From contig JALWYV010000024.1 of assembly GCA_027003075.1 (NCBI GenBank), positions 1 to 60,297 on the forward strand: a stretch of DNA of 60,297 nt. Reading direction: 5' to 3'. The stretch is from Caldifarciminota bacterium (GTDB lineage: Bacteria; Hydrothermota; Hydrothermia; LBFQ01). The notes beneath the pieces are model-generated. The model worked only from the letters and a program-made list of their open reading frames with translations. It searched no databases and was not told the DNA's origin. Position numbers and translations under genes: made by a program. Of this stretch, positions 1 through 7,992 are shown piece by piece (within the stretch, counting starts at the first letter, position 1; each line of letters starts with the position of its first letter).

Positions 1-45
1 TTCTCCGGTGGCGGCGGAGGTGGTGGTGGCGGGGGTGGATGGTAG
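1..45 (+). CDS. C-terminal end of a Gly-rich-tailed protein (partial, TPM/YgcG-like?)
   Basis: Reading from base 1, the frame encodes Phe-Ser, eleven consecutive glycines, Trp and a TAG stop at 43-45. The stop lies one base before the stop of the convergent LptC-like gene. A poly-Gly tail ending in Trp is typical of TPM-domain (YgcG) and DUF2207 membrane proteins, whose C-termini are Gly/Ser-rich; that assignment is inference because only 14 codons are visible. The opposite strand would read as poly-Pro, but it has no start codon in this stretch and follows the LptC-like stop. Confidence 0.45.
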   Translation, partial: FSGGGGGGGGGGGW

Positions 46-46
46 T

Positions 47-562
47 TTACTTTTCAAACTCCTCTTCCTTCCCCTCCCCCCTGACGGGCGACAGGAACTT
101 TATGTAAGAGACCGAGGCGTCCGTCTCCATACCTCTGGCGTAGAGCGTACGGTCCCGTTTTTTGTCGTATATCTTAACCGAATCCTCCGTCCATATTATC
201 TGCCTCTTCTCGTCCCATCTCAGACTCCTGCTCCACATCTCCACGCTGTCCGATGATACGAGGTGAACCTTTCCGAAGGCCACCATGTTTCCGGAAACCT
301 GATCGTACTTACCTGAGTCCGCCGTAAGGACGGACGATACCTTCCCGCCCCTGTAGAACCTCACGCTCACACCGAACCCTATCAGGGTATCCCCCTTTTC
401 CTTTACCTTCGCCGCCTTCATCACCCATAGCTTACGCCCCTTCTTGGTGGTAATCACCTTCACGGAGTCGGCTCCCGGCTCCACCTGGGCCGCCTTTTCC
501 TTCTCCTCTCCCTTACATCCCGTTGCTATCAGGATAGGAGTTAAAAAGAGTATTCTCCACAC
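47..562 (-). CDS. LptC-like LPS-export lipoprotein
   Basis: A predicted lipoprotein of 171 residues. From the GTG at 562 the N-terminus is a short hydrophobic signal ending in a lipobox, I-A-T-G-C, with Cys16. The rest is a beta-rich domain resembling LptC/OstA: a Lys-Leu-Trp strand, then a repeated pattern of short strands (FGVSVRFY, TADSGKYD, GNMVAFGKVHLVSSD, LRWDEKRQIIW, EDSVKIY). LptC-family proteins carry lipopolysaccharide from the inner-membrane LptBFG pump to the periplasmic bridge. The frame is open to 640, but that extension runs into the upstream gene and precedes the signal peptide. The GTG at 562 is chosen because the hexamer TAAAAT lies 7 nt before it, built from the upstream stop codon. 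Family assignment rests on pattern only. Confidence 0.6.
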   Translation of the reverse strand: MWRILFLTPILIATGCKGEEKEKAAQVEPGADSVKVITTKKGRKLWVMKAAKVKEKGDTLIGFGVSVRFYRGGKVSSVLTADSGKYDQVSGNMVAFGKVHLVSSDSVEMWSRSLRWDEKRQIIWTEDSVKIYDKKRDRTLYARGMETDASVSYIKFLSPVRGEGKEEEFEK

Positions 563-569
563 GGAAACG

Positions 570-575
570 ATTTTA
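570..575 (-). promoter_or_regulatory. -10 element for the LptC-like gene, fused to upstream stop
   Basis: TAAAAT on the minus strand, 7 nt before the GTG at 562. Its first three bases (575-573) are the TAA stop of the upstream lipoprotein gene. Confidence 0.5.
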
Positions 576-1280
576 AAACCGACGTAAGGGGACCGTCGTA
601 TTCCCCACCCCGAACAGCTCTCCCCTGAACAGTAGTGCATAACCGGAGAGGGTGAGGGGAGTGTCCGCCCTCGCGACGAAGGTCCAGATGTCGTACCACT
701 CCTGATACATGTGGTACTGCCGTCCGTGGTATTTGGTCAGGAACTTCGCCCTCTCAACGGGTACGAGTTTGATGGTGTCCCTGCCCTTCACGGCGAGCAT
801 GGAAGGATAGTTGCGGGCGGCTGGAAGTGCCGTGGTGAAGACGTAGAGGTGGTACTTCCCTCTGAAGGTGTCCGACTTTACACTGTCCAGTCTTACGTGC
901 GGTTCCACGTGGCTCAGAGAGAGATAGACTATCCCTACGGCTCTGCCGAGCCGCTTCATCAGTAATTGCCCCTCTTCGGGGTTGCCACGTACCGGGTCGC
1001 TCACGAGAAAAGCCCTGCTGATCCTCCTCTGTTTGTCCATGGTAAGGACGTGGATGTCCGCATAAACGGGTACGGTGTCGGTAGATGAAACGAAGTAGAG
1101 TCGCAGAGGAGCCATAAGGACGAAGAAGTACGCCCTCTCCCTCAATATATCCGCCGGCAGGAAACCCACGACCCTCTTCCCCTCGGTTGTCCTAACCACC
1201 ATCATTTCGGCAGAAAATTCCTGCACCCTCCAGCATCCGGCGAGAAAAAGCGCAGAAAGTAAAGGGATTATCTTCCTCAT
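573..1280 (-). CDS. Hypothetical lipoprotein
   Basis: A 235-residue protein with a clear lipoprotein signal: MRKII, a hydrophobic stretch, then lipobox LAGC with Cys16. I do not recognise the mature domain, which alternates short beta strands and is rich in Arg, Val and Tyr, with no Cys after the lipobox. It lies 10 nt upstream of the LptC-like gene in the same direction, so an envelope role is likely. The start at 1280 is set by the signal peptide. Upstream, no clean -10 sits at the usual 5-11 nt; a TATTAT lies about 14 nt away, so this start departs from the window's promoter rule. Confidence 0.6.
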   Translation of the reverse strand: MRKIIPLLSALFLAGCWRVQEFSAEMMVVRTTEGKRVVGFLPADILRERAYFFVLMAPLRLYFVSSTDTVPVYADIHVLTMDKQRRISRAFLVSDPVRGNPEEGQLLMKRLGRAVGIVYLSLSHVEPHVRLDSVKSDTFRGKYHLYVFTTALPAARNYPSMLAVKGRDTIKLVPVERAKFLTKYHGRQYHMYQEWYDIWTFVARADTPLTLSGYALLFRGELFGVGNTTVPLRRF

Positions 1281-1348
1281 ACCTTAAAGTGCGGATAATA
1301 AGGTCGCTCCCTTGCAGAAAATTCCCAATATAACCGGTTTATCTCCCT

Positions 1349-1354
1349 TATAAT
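1349..1354 (+). promoter_or_regulatory. -10 element for isoaspartyl peptidase gene
   Basis: TATAAT 11 nt before the ATG at 1366. No TTGACA-like -35 is seen at the usual distance. Confidence 0.55.
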
Positions 1355-1365
1355 GAAAAACTTTT

Positions 1366-2280
1366 ATGAAGACCATCATAGTTCACGGTGGTGCTGGAAG
1401 GTGGGGGGAGGAGAGGTTGAGGAACGCTATACCCGTTCTGCGGAGGTCTGCGGAGGTCGGCTATTCCCTCCTTGAGGATGGGGACCCCGTGGGAGCGGTT
1501 GAGGAGGCCGTTAAGATCCTGGAGGACTCCCCCTACTTCAACGCCGGTAAGGGCAGCGTTCTCAGTATAGATGGCAGTTTAGAGATGGACGCCTGCATAG
1601 TGCAGGACGAACCCCGCACCGTAGGGGCGGTGATAGGGGTAAGCAGGGTAAAGAACCCCATAACCCTCGCCCGGATCGTGGCCGAGAGAACTTCCCACCA
1701 CATCATGTACGGGGAGGGGGCGGAGAGGCTGGCCCGCATCTTCAACCTTCCCGAAGGGGACCTTATAACCGACCACGCCCTCAAGAGGCTTGAGAAGGTG
1801 AGGGAGAAGCTCCTGAAGGAGGAGATAGGGGACGAACTCTCCCTCATGTCCCGTACCGTTGACATCATACGAAAGTACCCCCACCTCTTCATCGGGACCG
1901 TGGGGGCGGTGGCCACAGACGGAAAGGTGGTGGTAGCCGGGACCTCAACCGGTGGCACCTCCATTAAGTTGCCCGGAAGGGTTGGGGATACACCGATACC
2001 CGGAGCCGGAACGTGGGCGGAGGAGGGGTGCGGAGCCTCGGCCACGGGCATAGGAGAAGGCATAATCCAGATACTCCTGACCAAGACCCTGTGCGAGATG
2101 GTAAAGCGCGGCCTTCCCCTACAGGAGGCCGCAAACAGGGTGATAGGCATGACGAACTACCCCGTGGGAGTCATCGCAGTAAACAAAGAAGGTAGGGCAG
2201 TTTTCGCGTATAATACTGCCTCTATGCCGGTTGCCATAAAAACCGAAGAAAAAAAGGAGGTGGAGATCCATGGAATATAA
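1366..2280 (+). CDS. iaaA: Isoaspartyl peptidase / L-asparaginase (Ntn-hydrolase, T2 family)
   Basis: A 304-residue member of the plant-type asparaginase (peptidase T2) family, which removes beta-aspartyl residues from peptides and hydrolyses asparagine. The N-terminal VHGGAG motif (residues 6-11) and the YFNAGKGSVL segment are characteristic. The precursor is cleaved before the catalytic threonine in GTVGAVA (Thr178); the downstream TSTGG and GCGASATGIGE motifs line the active site. Length fits the family. It heads a short forward unit: the next gene begins inside its last 11 bases, and a strong Shine-Dalgarno (AAAGGAGGTGG) near its 3' end serves that gene. The long open frames antisense to it are shadows. 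Confidence 0.92.
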   Translation: MKTIIVHGGAGRWGEERLRNAIPVLRRSAEVGYSLLEDGDPVGAVEEAVKILEDSPYFNAGKGSVLSIDGSLEMDACIVQDEPRTVGAVIGVSRVKNPITLARIVAERTSHHIMYGEGAERLARIFNLPEGDLITDHALKRLEKVREKLLKEEIGDELSLMSRTVDIIRKYPHLFIGTVGAVATDGKVVVAGTSTGGTSIKLPGRVGDTPIPGAGTWAEEGCGASATGIGEGIIQILLTKTLCEMVKRGLPLQEAANRVIGMTNYPVGVIAVNKEGRAVFAYNTASMPVAIKTEEKKEVEIHGI

Positions 2281-2686
2281 GGCAAGGATCCTCGTTTTAG
2301 ACGAGAGAGTTTACAAGGGTAAACAGAGGCTATACGTCAGCGTCGCCGATGGCATAGGCGTGATAAAGATCATCGGGAAGAACCTCTCCATGCTCGGAGT
2401 CTACGACGTCCAGCTCAAGAAGGGACGCAACCTGTACTACCTCATGGAGTACGAACCCCTTCAGGACTACTCCTACATCCTCCGCAACCCCATAGTGGTG
2501 GAGAGCTACTCCCAGATCTACAGGGTAATAGCCGAGTCGTGGCCCCAGGACGGCTCCCTTTACGAACGCATGCTGAAGGTTATCAACCGCTTAGAGAGGG
2601 AACCCCGCACGACCCATAACATCCTCAAGGAGATCCTGACGGAGGACACGGACACGGAGGAGCTTCTTTCCGCCTTAGTATCGTAG
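2270..2686 (+). CDS. RecO-like N-terminal (OB-fold) protein
   Basis: A 138-residue protein whose first 70 residues follow the pattern of the RecO N-terminal OB-fold: a YKARILVLDERVY strand, a KQRLYVSVADGIGVIKIIGK pair, then a conserved-looking LYYLMEYEPLQDY segment and a helical part. RecO works with RecR in loading RecA on SSB-coated DNA. At 138 residues it is much shorter than canonical RecO (about 240) and lacks the zinc-binding region, so it would be a minimal or degenerate RecO. It is translationally coupled to iaaA (overlap 11 nt) with an excellent ribosome-binding site, and is followed after 2 nt by the next gene. The assignment is tentative. Confidence 0.45.
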   Translation: MEYKARILVLDERVYKGKQRLYVSVADGIGVIKIIGKNLSMLGVYDVQLKKGRNLYYLMEYEPLQDYSYILRNPIVVESYSQIYRVIAESWPQDGSLYERMLKVINRLEREPRTTHNILKEILTEDTDTEELLSALVS

Positions 2687-2688
2687 TT

Positions 2689-3072
2689 ATGCCAAAGCTG
2701 TTTAAAGCGGACGAAATAAAGGCTGTAAAAGAGGAGAAAACGCTCATTCTCTACCTCAAAGGGGATCAGGATATGACCCTACCGGAGGACGTATCCCCTT
2801 CGGTATCCATGGACGTTCTCTACGGTGAGGAAGACGACGTCCCTTACCTGCTCCTCAATATCGGGGTAGAGGATGTTGAGATCACGGCCGAAATCCCCTA
2901 CGGTGAGGCGTGGGAGGTTATAAGGGATGGGGATTACGTGGTGGCCGTACAACCGAAGGGGGACGACCCTAAAAACTGGCCCATGCTCGTCCTGGGGATA
3001 AACGATTTCATGCGGGGCGTGGTATTCGGGGCCGGGAGACTGTGGGAAGAGATATCCGCCACCTACGATTGA
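2689..3072 (+). CDS. Conserved-looking hypothetical protein
   Basis: A 127-residue, strongly acidic, soluble protein I do not recognise. It begins [17 protein letters not shown] and is mostly predicted beta strands with Asp/Glu-rich turns (EDVSPSV, GEEDDV, VEDVEIT), ending in a short helix. No signal peptide, Cys or catalytic motif is visible. It starts 2 nt after the RecO-like stop (TAGTTATG), so it belongs to the same transcript. Its last 10 bases overlap the 3' end of the convergent heptose adenylyltransferase gene. Confidence 0.6.
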   Translation: MPKLFKADEIKAVKEEKTLILYLKGDQDMTLPEDVSPSVSMDVLYGEEDDVPYLLLNIGVEDVEITAEIPYGEAWEVIRDGDYVVAVQPKGDDPKNWPMLVLGINDFMRGVVFGAGRLWEEISATYD

Positions 3073-3530
3073 GACCTCATCCTCTTCAGGATGGAGGTCG
3101 TGGAGTACCCTTCGCGGTACGGGAATACCTTTACCTCTCCACCGTAGGAGAGGACGAAATCTGCTCCCACGATCTCATCAAGGCTGTAATCTCCCCCTTT
3201 AACTAAGACGTCCGGCTTCAACTCCCTTATCAACCTCTCCGGCGTATCTTCGGAAAAGGGGACGACGAAGTCCACCCACCTTATGGCCAGGAGGACGGCT
3301 GCCCTGTCTATCAGCGTATTTACTGGTCTGTCTTGACCCTTGAGACGGCGAACTGAGTCGTCGGAGTTCAGGCCTACTATCAACACGTCCCCGAGGGAGC
3401 GGGCGAACTCCAGAAGCTCAACGTGTCCCCTGTGGATAACGTCAAAACATCCGTTCGTGAAAACTATCTTCAGCCCTGCCTCCCTTAAGGCCCTACCGAG
3501 TACCTCAGCGTTCTCAGTTAACCGCTTCAT
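3063..3530 (-). CDS. rfaE2: D-glycero-beta-D-manno-heptose 1-phosphate adenylyltransferase
   Basis: A 155-residue nucleotidyltransferase of the cytidylyltransferase-like fold. It shows the [12 protein letters not shown] signature (HxGH near residues 34-37), the [13 protein letters not shown] segment and the ISTTS-type C-terminal motif (here GYSTTSIL). The enzyme adds AMP to heptose 1-phosphate to make ADP-heptose for the LPS inner core. It is a stand-alone version of the HldE C-terminal domain; the kinase partner is not in the window. Its start overlaps the end of the upstream barrel gene by 4 nt (ATGA), so the two are translationally coupled. Confidence 0.9.
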   Translation of the reverse strand: MKRLTENAEVLGRALREAGLKIVFTNGCFDVIHRGHVELLEFARSLGDVLIVGLNSDDSVRRLKGQDRPVNTLIDRAAVLLAIRWVDFVVPFSEDTPERLIRELKPDVLVKGGDYSLDEIVGADFVLSYGGEVKVFPYREGYSTTSILKRMRSQS

Positions 3531-5008
3531 CTCACGTAAAAGCGGACGCCGAGGCTCGCTGCCGCGGTAGGTTTCGTTGAGAACTCCTCAAACTTTCCAC
3601 CCGATAGGCCTTCGGCGAGGACCTGCACGAGATAGGACAGGAAACCACCCCTGAAACCGACATCTAACCGGTCTATGCCCACGTTCTCACTGCCCAGACG
3701 GGTCCGCAGGGAGACCCCTCCACCGGCGTAAAAGAGGGGGGAGGAGGGCAGGGCCGTCGTGCCGAAGAAGGCGTACCTCCACATGAACACTGCTCCGATC
3801 CGCCCCTCTATCGGCCCCAACGGAAGGACGAGGTTGGGGGTGAAGTAGTTCTTACCGTAGTAAAAGAGGTTGTCCCCGAACTCAACTGGAAACTCTAACG
3901 CCCCCGAGAGGGAGAAGAACAACAGTTTCACACCTCCCCTTATCCCCAGATATCGGGCGAGCCTGTACGTAGCGCTGAAGTCCCTGCTTATCGTCGTATC
4001 TCCCGTACGCTCAACCTTCAGGGTTAGATCCCCGGAGACGGTACGGGTAATACTGTCCACGGATACGCTGCTGGAAAGAACGGAGGCATCGGCGTCGTAA
4101 GGCAAAAGGAGGGAAGTGGAAAAGTTGGCCCCCGTACTTCCGGACAGACCCATCTCCGCGGCCAGGTTCAGGCCCAATACGAAGAGGTTGAGGTTAACGC
4201 CCACAACGGGGGCGATGTAGGTCGCCCTGAAACTTCCCGACGCCTTAGTACCGAGGAGTTGGGGATCGGAGCCGTAGACCAGATAGACGTTGAGGCCGCT
4301 GACGTCCCACGAGGGATCCGCAGGCCTGACACGGGCGTTCAGGGATGTACCGCTGTCCACGCTCAGCCTGCTATCAAAATCCAGCCTTCCCTCAATGTTC
4401 CTCACGTTCACGCCCACACCGGCCGCTATGACTCTGTTCCCTACGGCCGCACCGAAGAATACGGGGAACTCACCTACGCGGATATCAGCCTTCGGATAGA
4501 ACGATCCTCGCAACGTGCCGTAAGGGGTGATGTTAAGGTCAACGCTATCACCGTCCGTATCCCCCACGGTGTAGCCGAAGGTCATGAGACTGTCGCTCTC
4601 GTACTCAAGGGGAAGGGAACCGTCCAGAGAGGCGCCGAAGACGGCTGGGCGGAACAGGGATCCCCCGACCGTTATCGGACCGAGTTTCACGGCAGCACCG
4701 AAGTAATCCGCACCTCCGAGATCCGAAAATACCACGGAGGAGGAGACCTTCAGGTTGTAGGACAGACTGTCCATCTCAAGGGGGAGGTTGAGGTTGAAGT
4801 TCACCGGGGGCGTACTCGCGGACGTGGAGTAGCCGAAGTAGGCCTCAATACGGTTCCCCGTAGCGGACAGGACGGCGGGGTTGAGGTAGGCCCCGATTAT
4901 CCCCCTTGAGGCTCCCGGAGCCATAAAGCCCACGTGGTTGAAGAAGAGGTTCGCCATAGGCTCCGAGGCGTAGAAGTTCAAACTGAGAGCCGATACGACG
5001 AGGACCAT
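3527..5008 (-). CDS. Outer-membrane beta-barrel protein (hypothetical)
   Basis: A 493-residue predicted outer-membrane protein. After a short hydrophobic start ([14 protein letters not shown]) the whole sequence alternates hydrophobic and polar residues with Gly/Ser/Thr-rich turns, and it ends in an amphipathic strand finishing FYVR, close to the aromatic C-terminus of barrel proteins. The '[30 protein letters not shown]' type of opening resembles FadL/PorV-like proteins, in which an N-terminal Asn-Pro-Ala motif is common, but I cannot name a family. It is coupled to rfaE2 downstream. The -10 TAAAAT lies 6 nt before its ATG and overlaps the stop of the ABC ATPase gene. Confidence 0.65.
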   Translation of the reverse strand: MVLVVSALSLNFYASEPMANLFFNHVGFMAPGASRGIIGAYLNPAVLSATGNRIEAYFGYSTSASTPPVNFNLNLPLEMDSLSYNLKVSSSVVFSDLGGADYFGAAVKLGPITVGGSLFRPAVFGASLDGSLPLEYESDSLMTFGYTVGDTDGDSVDLNITPYGTLRGSFYPKADIRVGEFPVFFGAAVGNRVIAAGVGVNVRNIEGRLDFDSRLSVDSGTSLNARVRPADPSWDVSGLNVYLVYGSDPQLLGTKASGSFRATYIAPVVGVNLNLFVLGLNLAAEMGLSGSTGANFSTSLLLPYDADASVLSSSVSVDSITRTVSGDLTLKVERTGDTTISRDFSATYRLARYLGIRGGVKLLFFSLSGALEFPVEFGDNLFYYGKNYFTPNLVLPLGPIEGRIGAVFMWRYAFFGTTALPSSPLFYAGGGVSLRTRLGSENVGIDRLDVGFRGGFLSYLVQVLAEGLSGGKFEEFSTKPTAAASLGVRFYVR

Positions 5009-5014
5009 TCAAGT

Positions 5015-5020
5015 ATTTTA
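5015..5020 (-). promoter_or_regulatory. -10 element for barrel gene, fused to upstream stop
   Basis: TAAAAT on the minus strand, 6 nt before the ATG at 5008. Bases 5020-5018 are also the TAA stop of the ABC ATPase gene. Confidence 0.5.
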
Positions 5021-6049
5021 AAGAAGACGCCTTCCCTCACCGTCAAACAGGTAGTACCGGTCAACCCACACGGCCACGTTCTCACCCACGGCCGGGGGGG
5101 CGTCGTAGTGCTTAACGCTCACGACCACGTCCCCGCCTATGTCCACGTAAACTATACTCTCATGTCCGAATATCTCCCTGTGTACGACCTTTCCCTTTAT
5201 CCCCCTGTCCTGAAGTTTCGCTCCCTCAGGACGGAAGCCTAAAAAGGCCTTCCCCCTGTAGGCCGTGGACACTGCCACCCACCATCCTCCCGGAGACCTG
5301 AACCTGCCCTCCTCAACTTCCCCCTCTACGAGGTTCATGGGAGGGGAACCCACGAAGGAGGCGACGAAGGCTGAGGCCGGCTCGTTGTACACCGTGATCG
5401 GATCGGCGAACTGCTCTATCTTCCCCCTGTTGAGTATGAGGATGCGGTCGGCCAGGCTCATGGCCTCAACCTGATCGTGGGTGACGTATATGCTCGTGGT
5501 TTTAAATTCCCTGTGGAGTCTCCCTATCTCGGCGCGCATCTCGGTACGCAGGTTGGCGTCAAGGTTGGAGAGTGGCTCGTCAAACAGGAAGAGCTTCGGC
5601 CTCTTTATGAGCGCCCTCCCCAGAGCAACTCTCTGTCTCTGACCTCCGGACAGCTGCTTGGGCCTCTTGTGAAGGTGCCGGTCTATCTTCAAAATGGTGG
5701 CTATCTCCTTCACGCGGCGGTCTATCTCATCCCGTGGTACCTTCTTCAATCTGAGAGGAAAGGCGAGGTTTTCGTAAACCGTCATGTGGGGGTAGAGGGC
5801 GTAGTTCTGAAAGACCATTCCTATATCCCTCTTCGCCGGCGGAAGGTGGGTGACGTCTGTACCGTCAAACAGTATGGATCCGGACGTGGGTCCCTCTAAG
5901 CCGGCTATTATCCTCAAGAGGGTCGTTTTACCGCATCCGGAGGGCCCCAGTATAACCACGAACTCACCGTCTCCTATGTTAAAGTTGAGGTCGCTGAGGA
6001 CCACGAAGTTGCCGAAGGCTTTGGTTAAGGACCTTACCTCTATCCTCAA
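5018..6049 (-). CDS. Sugar-type ABC transporter ATP-binding protein (MalK/UgpC family)
   Basis: A 343-residue ATPase counted from the TTG at 6049. Walker A GPSGCGKT is at 35-42, Q-loop Gln81, signature LSGGQ at 133-137, Walker B at 153-158 and the switch His at 191. The C-terminal 100 residues form the TOBE/MalK regulatory region (NLVEGEVEEG, FLGFRPEGAKL). MalK-type subunits energise import of sugars or glycerol phosphates and may be shared by several permeases. No permease or sugar-binding protein is nearby, so this is an orphan ATPase. An upstream ATG at 6106 would give 19 extra residues, but that segment contains the -10 TATAAT and overlaps the epimerase gene; the TTG lies 7 nt after this hexamer. 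Confidence 0.88.
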   Translation of the reverse strand: MRIEVRSLTKAFGNFVVLSDLNFNIGDGEFVVILGPSGCGKTTLLRIIAGLEGPTSGSILFDGTDVTHLPPAKRDIGMVFQNYALYPHMTVYENLAFPLRLKKVPRDEIDRRVKEIATILKIDRHLHKRPKQLSGGQRQRVALGRALIKRPKLFLFDEPLSNLDANLRTEMRAEIGRLHREFKTTSIYVTHDQVEAMSLADRILILNRGKIEQFADPITVYNEPASAFVASFVGSPPMNLVEGEVEEGRFRSPGGWWVAVSTAYRGKAFLGFRPEGAKLQDRGIKGKVVHREIFGHESIVYVDIGGDVVVSVKHYDAPPAVGENVAVWVDRYYLFDGEGRRLL

Positions 6050-6056
6050 GGGTGCT

Positions 6057-6062
6057 ATTATA
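6057..6062 (-). promoter_or_regulatory. -10 element for ABC ATPase gene
   Basis: TATAAT on the minus strand, 7 nt before the TTG at 6049; it lies just beyond the stop of the epimerase gene. Confidence 0.55.
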
Positions 6063-6080
6063 CGATGGGATGGGAGGTCG

Positions 6081-7046
6081 TTAAAGCCACCCCTTCCTGT
6101 GCGCACCCCCGTTCTCCCTGAAGTACTCCACCGTCCTCCTTATCCCCTCCTCAAGGGAGACCTGCGGCTCCCATCCGAGGATCTCCTTCGCCCTGCGGTT
6201 GTCGGATATCAGGTTGAAAACCTCCATTCGGGTGGGCCTGATCAGGCTCTCGTCCTGAACTACCCTCAGGTTTTTGCCCATGACCCTGCCCACGGTATCA
6301 ACGATCTCCAGAACGGAGTAGCTCTTACCTACACCTAAGTTTATCTCCTCTCCCCCTTTCGTCTCCGCCTTCAGGGCGAGGACAAGCGCCCGTGCGGTGT
6401 CCTTCACGTAGGTGAAGTCCCTGCGGGGCTTGAGGTTTCCGAGCCTCACCGTATCGCCCCTAAGGGCCTGAAGTATTATCCACGGTATGAGGGCGCGGGG
6501 GGACTGGCGGGGACCGTAGGTGTTGAAGGGTCTGATTATCAACGTATTCAGGCCGTAGGCGTAGTAGAAGCTCTTCACCATGGCATCCGCACCCACCTTG
6601 CTGGCGGCATAGGGAGATCTGGGAAGCCGCGGTGAGGTTTCGGAGAGGGGTGAATCGCTCCCACCGAAGATCTCGCTGGTGGAGACGTGGACGAGTTTTT
6701 TTATCCCGGCGTCCAGAGAGGCCTTGAGGACGTTCGTAGTGCCAACGACGTTGTTCATGGCGAAGTCTATGGGGTTCTGGAATGAGTAGGGTACGGATAT
6801 CTGGGCGGCCAGATGCAGGACGGCGTCAACTCCTTCAACTGCTCTAACAACGGACGTGAAGTCCCGTATATCACCCCAGTACATCTCCAGCTTATCAAGG
6901 ACCTCCGACGGAACCTTTGAGAGGTTGCCGACGTACCCGGTGGAGTTGTACCTGAGGAATACCCTGACCCCGTACCCTTTCCTTACCAGCTCCTCAACCA
7001 CGTGGGAGCCTATAAAACCGCTGGCCCCCGTAACGAGCACCTTCAT
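6081..7046 (-). CDS. NAD-dependent nucleotide-sugar epimerase/dehydratase (extended SDR)
   Basis: A 321-residue extended short-chain dehydrogenase. The NAD-binding GASGFIG is at residues 7-13, the catalytic Ser/Thr cluster at 122-124 and Tyr146-x3-Lys150. The RYNSTGYVGNL segment after the second strand, and NTYGPRQSPRALIPWII later, match the GDP-mannose/UDP-GlcNAc 4,6-dehydratase-like group (LegB-type) better than GalE; substrate is unknown. It is the last gene of a seven-gene reverse operon and starts 4 nt inside the end of tpiA. With the Wza-like and flippase genes nearby it probably makes a sugar nucleotide for surface polysaccharide. Confidence 0.85.
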   Translation of the reverse strand: MKVLVTGASGFIGSHVVEELVRKGYGVRVFLRYNSTGYVGNLSKVPSEVLDKLEMYWGDIRDFTSVVRAVEGVDAVLHLAAQISVPYSFQNPIDFAMNNVVGTTNVLKASLDAGIKKLVHVSTSEIFGGSDSPLSETSPRLPRSPYAASKVGADAMVKSFYYAYGLNTLIIRPFNTYGPRQSPRALIPWIILQALRGDTVRLGNLKPRRDFTYVKDTARALVLALKAETKGGEEINLGVGKSYSVLEIVDTVGRVMGKNLRVVQDESLIRPTRMEVFNLISDNRRAKEILGWEPQVSLEEGIRRTVEYFRENGGAHRKGWL

Positions 7047-7741
7047 CCGGCGAGGGCCTCCCCTATCTTTCTAAACTCCTCCGGTTTTAGGCTCGCCCCT
7101 CCTACCAGAAAACCGTCCACGTTGGGTACTCTGGCCAGTTCTCCGGCGTTGTGGGCCTTCACGCTTCCGCCGTACAGCACCTTCAGACCCGTTTTATCCT
7201 TTATAAAGGCGTGCATCTCCTCTATCTGATCCGGCGTGGCGTTCCTGCCCGTCCCTATAGCCCATACCGGCTCGTAGGCTACGACGAGGTCCTCCGATAC
7301 CGGGACGTAAGACAGCTGATTTTCCACCACGGCGAAGTGTCTGTCAGCCTCCCTATCCTCCAGCTTCTCTCCCACGCAGTATATCACCTTCAGACCGGCC
7401 TTTAGGGCCGCCTCGGCCTTCCTCCTTATCACCCCGTCCGACTCGCCTATGACGTTCCTCCTCTCGGAATGTCCCACTATAACCCATTTCGCACCGACGC
7501 TCAGGAGCATGGGGGGGGATATTTCGCCCGTGAACGCACCCTTCTCCTCGTAGAAGACGTCCTGAGCACCGAGGGTGAGGTTCTTCACCTTCAGGAGCGG
7601 GATGTACACGAAAGGGGGAAAGAGCAGTTTCATAAGGGGAAGATCCCTCAAAAGGTCGTCTATCTCTCCCGCCAGTTTTATGGCTTCCTCCTTCGTGGCG
7701 GGGTTCATCTTCCAGTTGGCGGCTAAGATCCTTCTTTCCAT
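7043..7741 (-). CDS. tpiA: Triosephosphate isomerase
   Basis: A 232-residue TIM-barrel enzyme interconverting dihydroxyacetone phosphate and glyceraldehyde 3-phosphate. The substrate-binding Lys11 is in AANWKMN, the catalytic His91 in VGHSERR and the catalytic Glu157 in AYEPVWAIGTG; the phosphate-binding LYGGSV and GFLVGGASL motifs are present. It is slightly shorter than the usual 250 residues, close to archaeal and thermophile versions. It overlaps the PqqD-like gene by 19 nt at its start and the epimerase by 4 nt at its end, so the unit is tightly coupled although its members are functionally mixed. Confidence 0.95.
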   Translation of the reverse strand: MERRILAANWKMNPATKEEAIKLAGEIDDLLRDLPLMKLLFPPFVYIPLLKVKNLTLGAQDVFYEEKGAFTGEISPPMLLSVGAKWVIVGHSERRNVIGESDGVIRRKAEAALKAGLKVIYCVGEKLEDREADRHFAVVENQLSYVPVSEDLVVAYEPVWAIGTGRNATPDQIEEMHAFIKDKTGLKVLYGGSVKAHNAGELARVPNVDGFLVGGASLKPEEFRKIGEALAG

Positions 7742-7992
7742 ATTACGTTTACCTCCTCAAGTTCCTTTAAAAACTCGGCGACGTCCCCTTCCACCTCCTC
7801 ACGGGGAACGCCGTACTCCCCTGCCACGGCCTCAACTATACCCTCGTAGGTGTTCACGCCGGAGTCTATGAGGTAGAGGACGTACCACCCCGTATGGTTG
7901 AGAACGACGGTATGGCCGTTCTCCGGGTTCCAGATTACCATCTTGTCCTCCATAGACTGGAATACGGCCTTCGGATTCAGGACGTACCTCAT
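7723..7992 (-). CDS. PqqD-like peptide chaperone (RRE domain) protein
   Basis: An 89-residue protein matching the PqqD family: NPKAVFQSMEDKMVIWNPENGH (opening strands), the NHTGWYVLYLIDSG helix, then EGIVEAVAGEYGV and EEVEGDVAEFLKELEE. PqqD-like domains bind leader peptides of RiPP precursors for radical SAM enzymes, but stand-alone copies are also common in polysaccharide and PEP-CTERM-like clusters. No radical SAM protein or precursor is visible in the window. It sits between the Wza-like gene (4-nt overlap) and tpiA (19-nt overlap). Confidence 0.75.
   Translation of the reverse strand: MRYVLNPKAVFQSMEDKMVIWNPENGHTVVLNHTGWYVLYLIDSGVNTYEGIVEAVAGEYGVPREEVEGDVAEFLKELEEVNVIWKEGS

Noticed and set aside
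1-38. Poly-Pro gene on the minus strand at the left edge
   Set aside because: No start codon follows the LptC-like stop in this stretch, and the plus-strand poly-Gly reading with a proper stop is better.
563-640. Upstream start for the LptC-like protein at 640
   Set aside because: It would lie inside the preceding lipoprotein gene and would put 26 extra residues before a clean lipoprotein signal.
1533-2150. Long open frame antisense to the isoaspartyl peptidase
   Set aside because: A shadow of a well-supported gene; no motif, signal or promoter. Other long antisense frames (for example 4259-4909, 37728-38354, 42275-42931) were rejected for the same reason.
3431-3439. A perfect DnaA box (TGTGGATAA)
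   Set aside because: Single copy inside the rfaE2 coding region with no neighbours or A+T-rich element; a similar 8/9 match lies inside the DnaA-like gene. Expected by chance.
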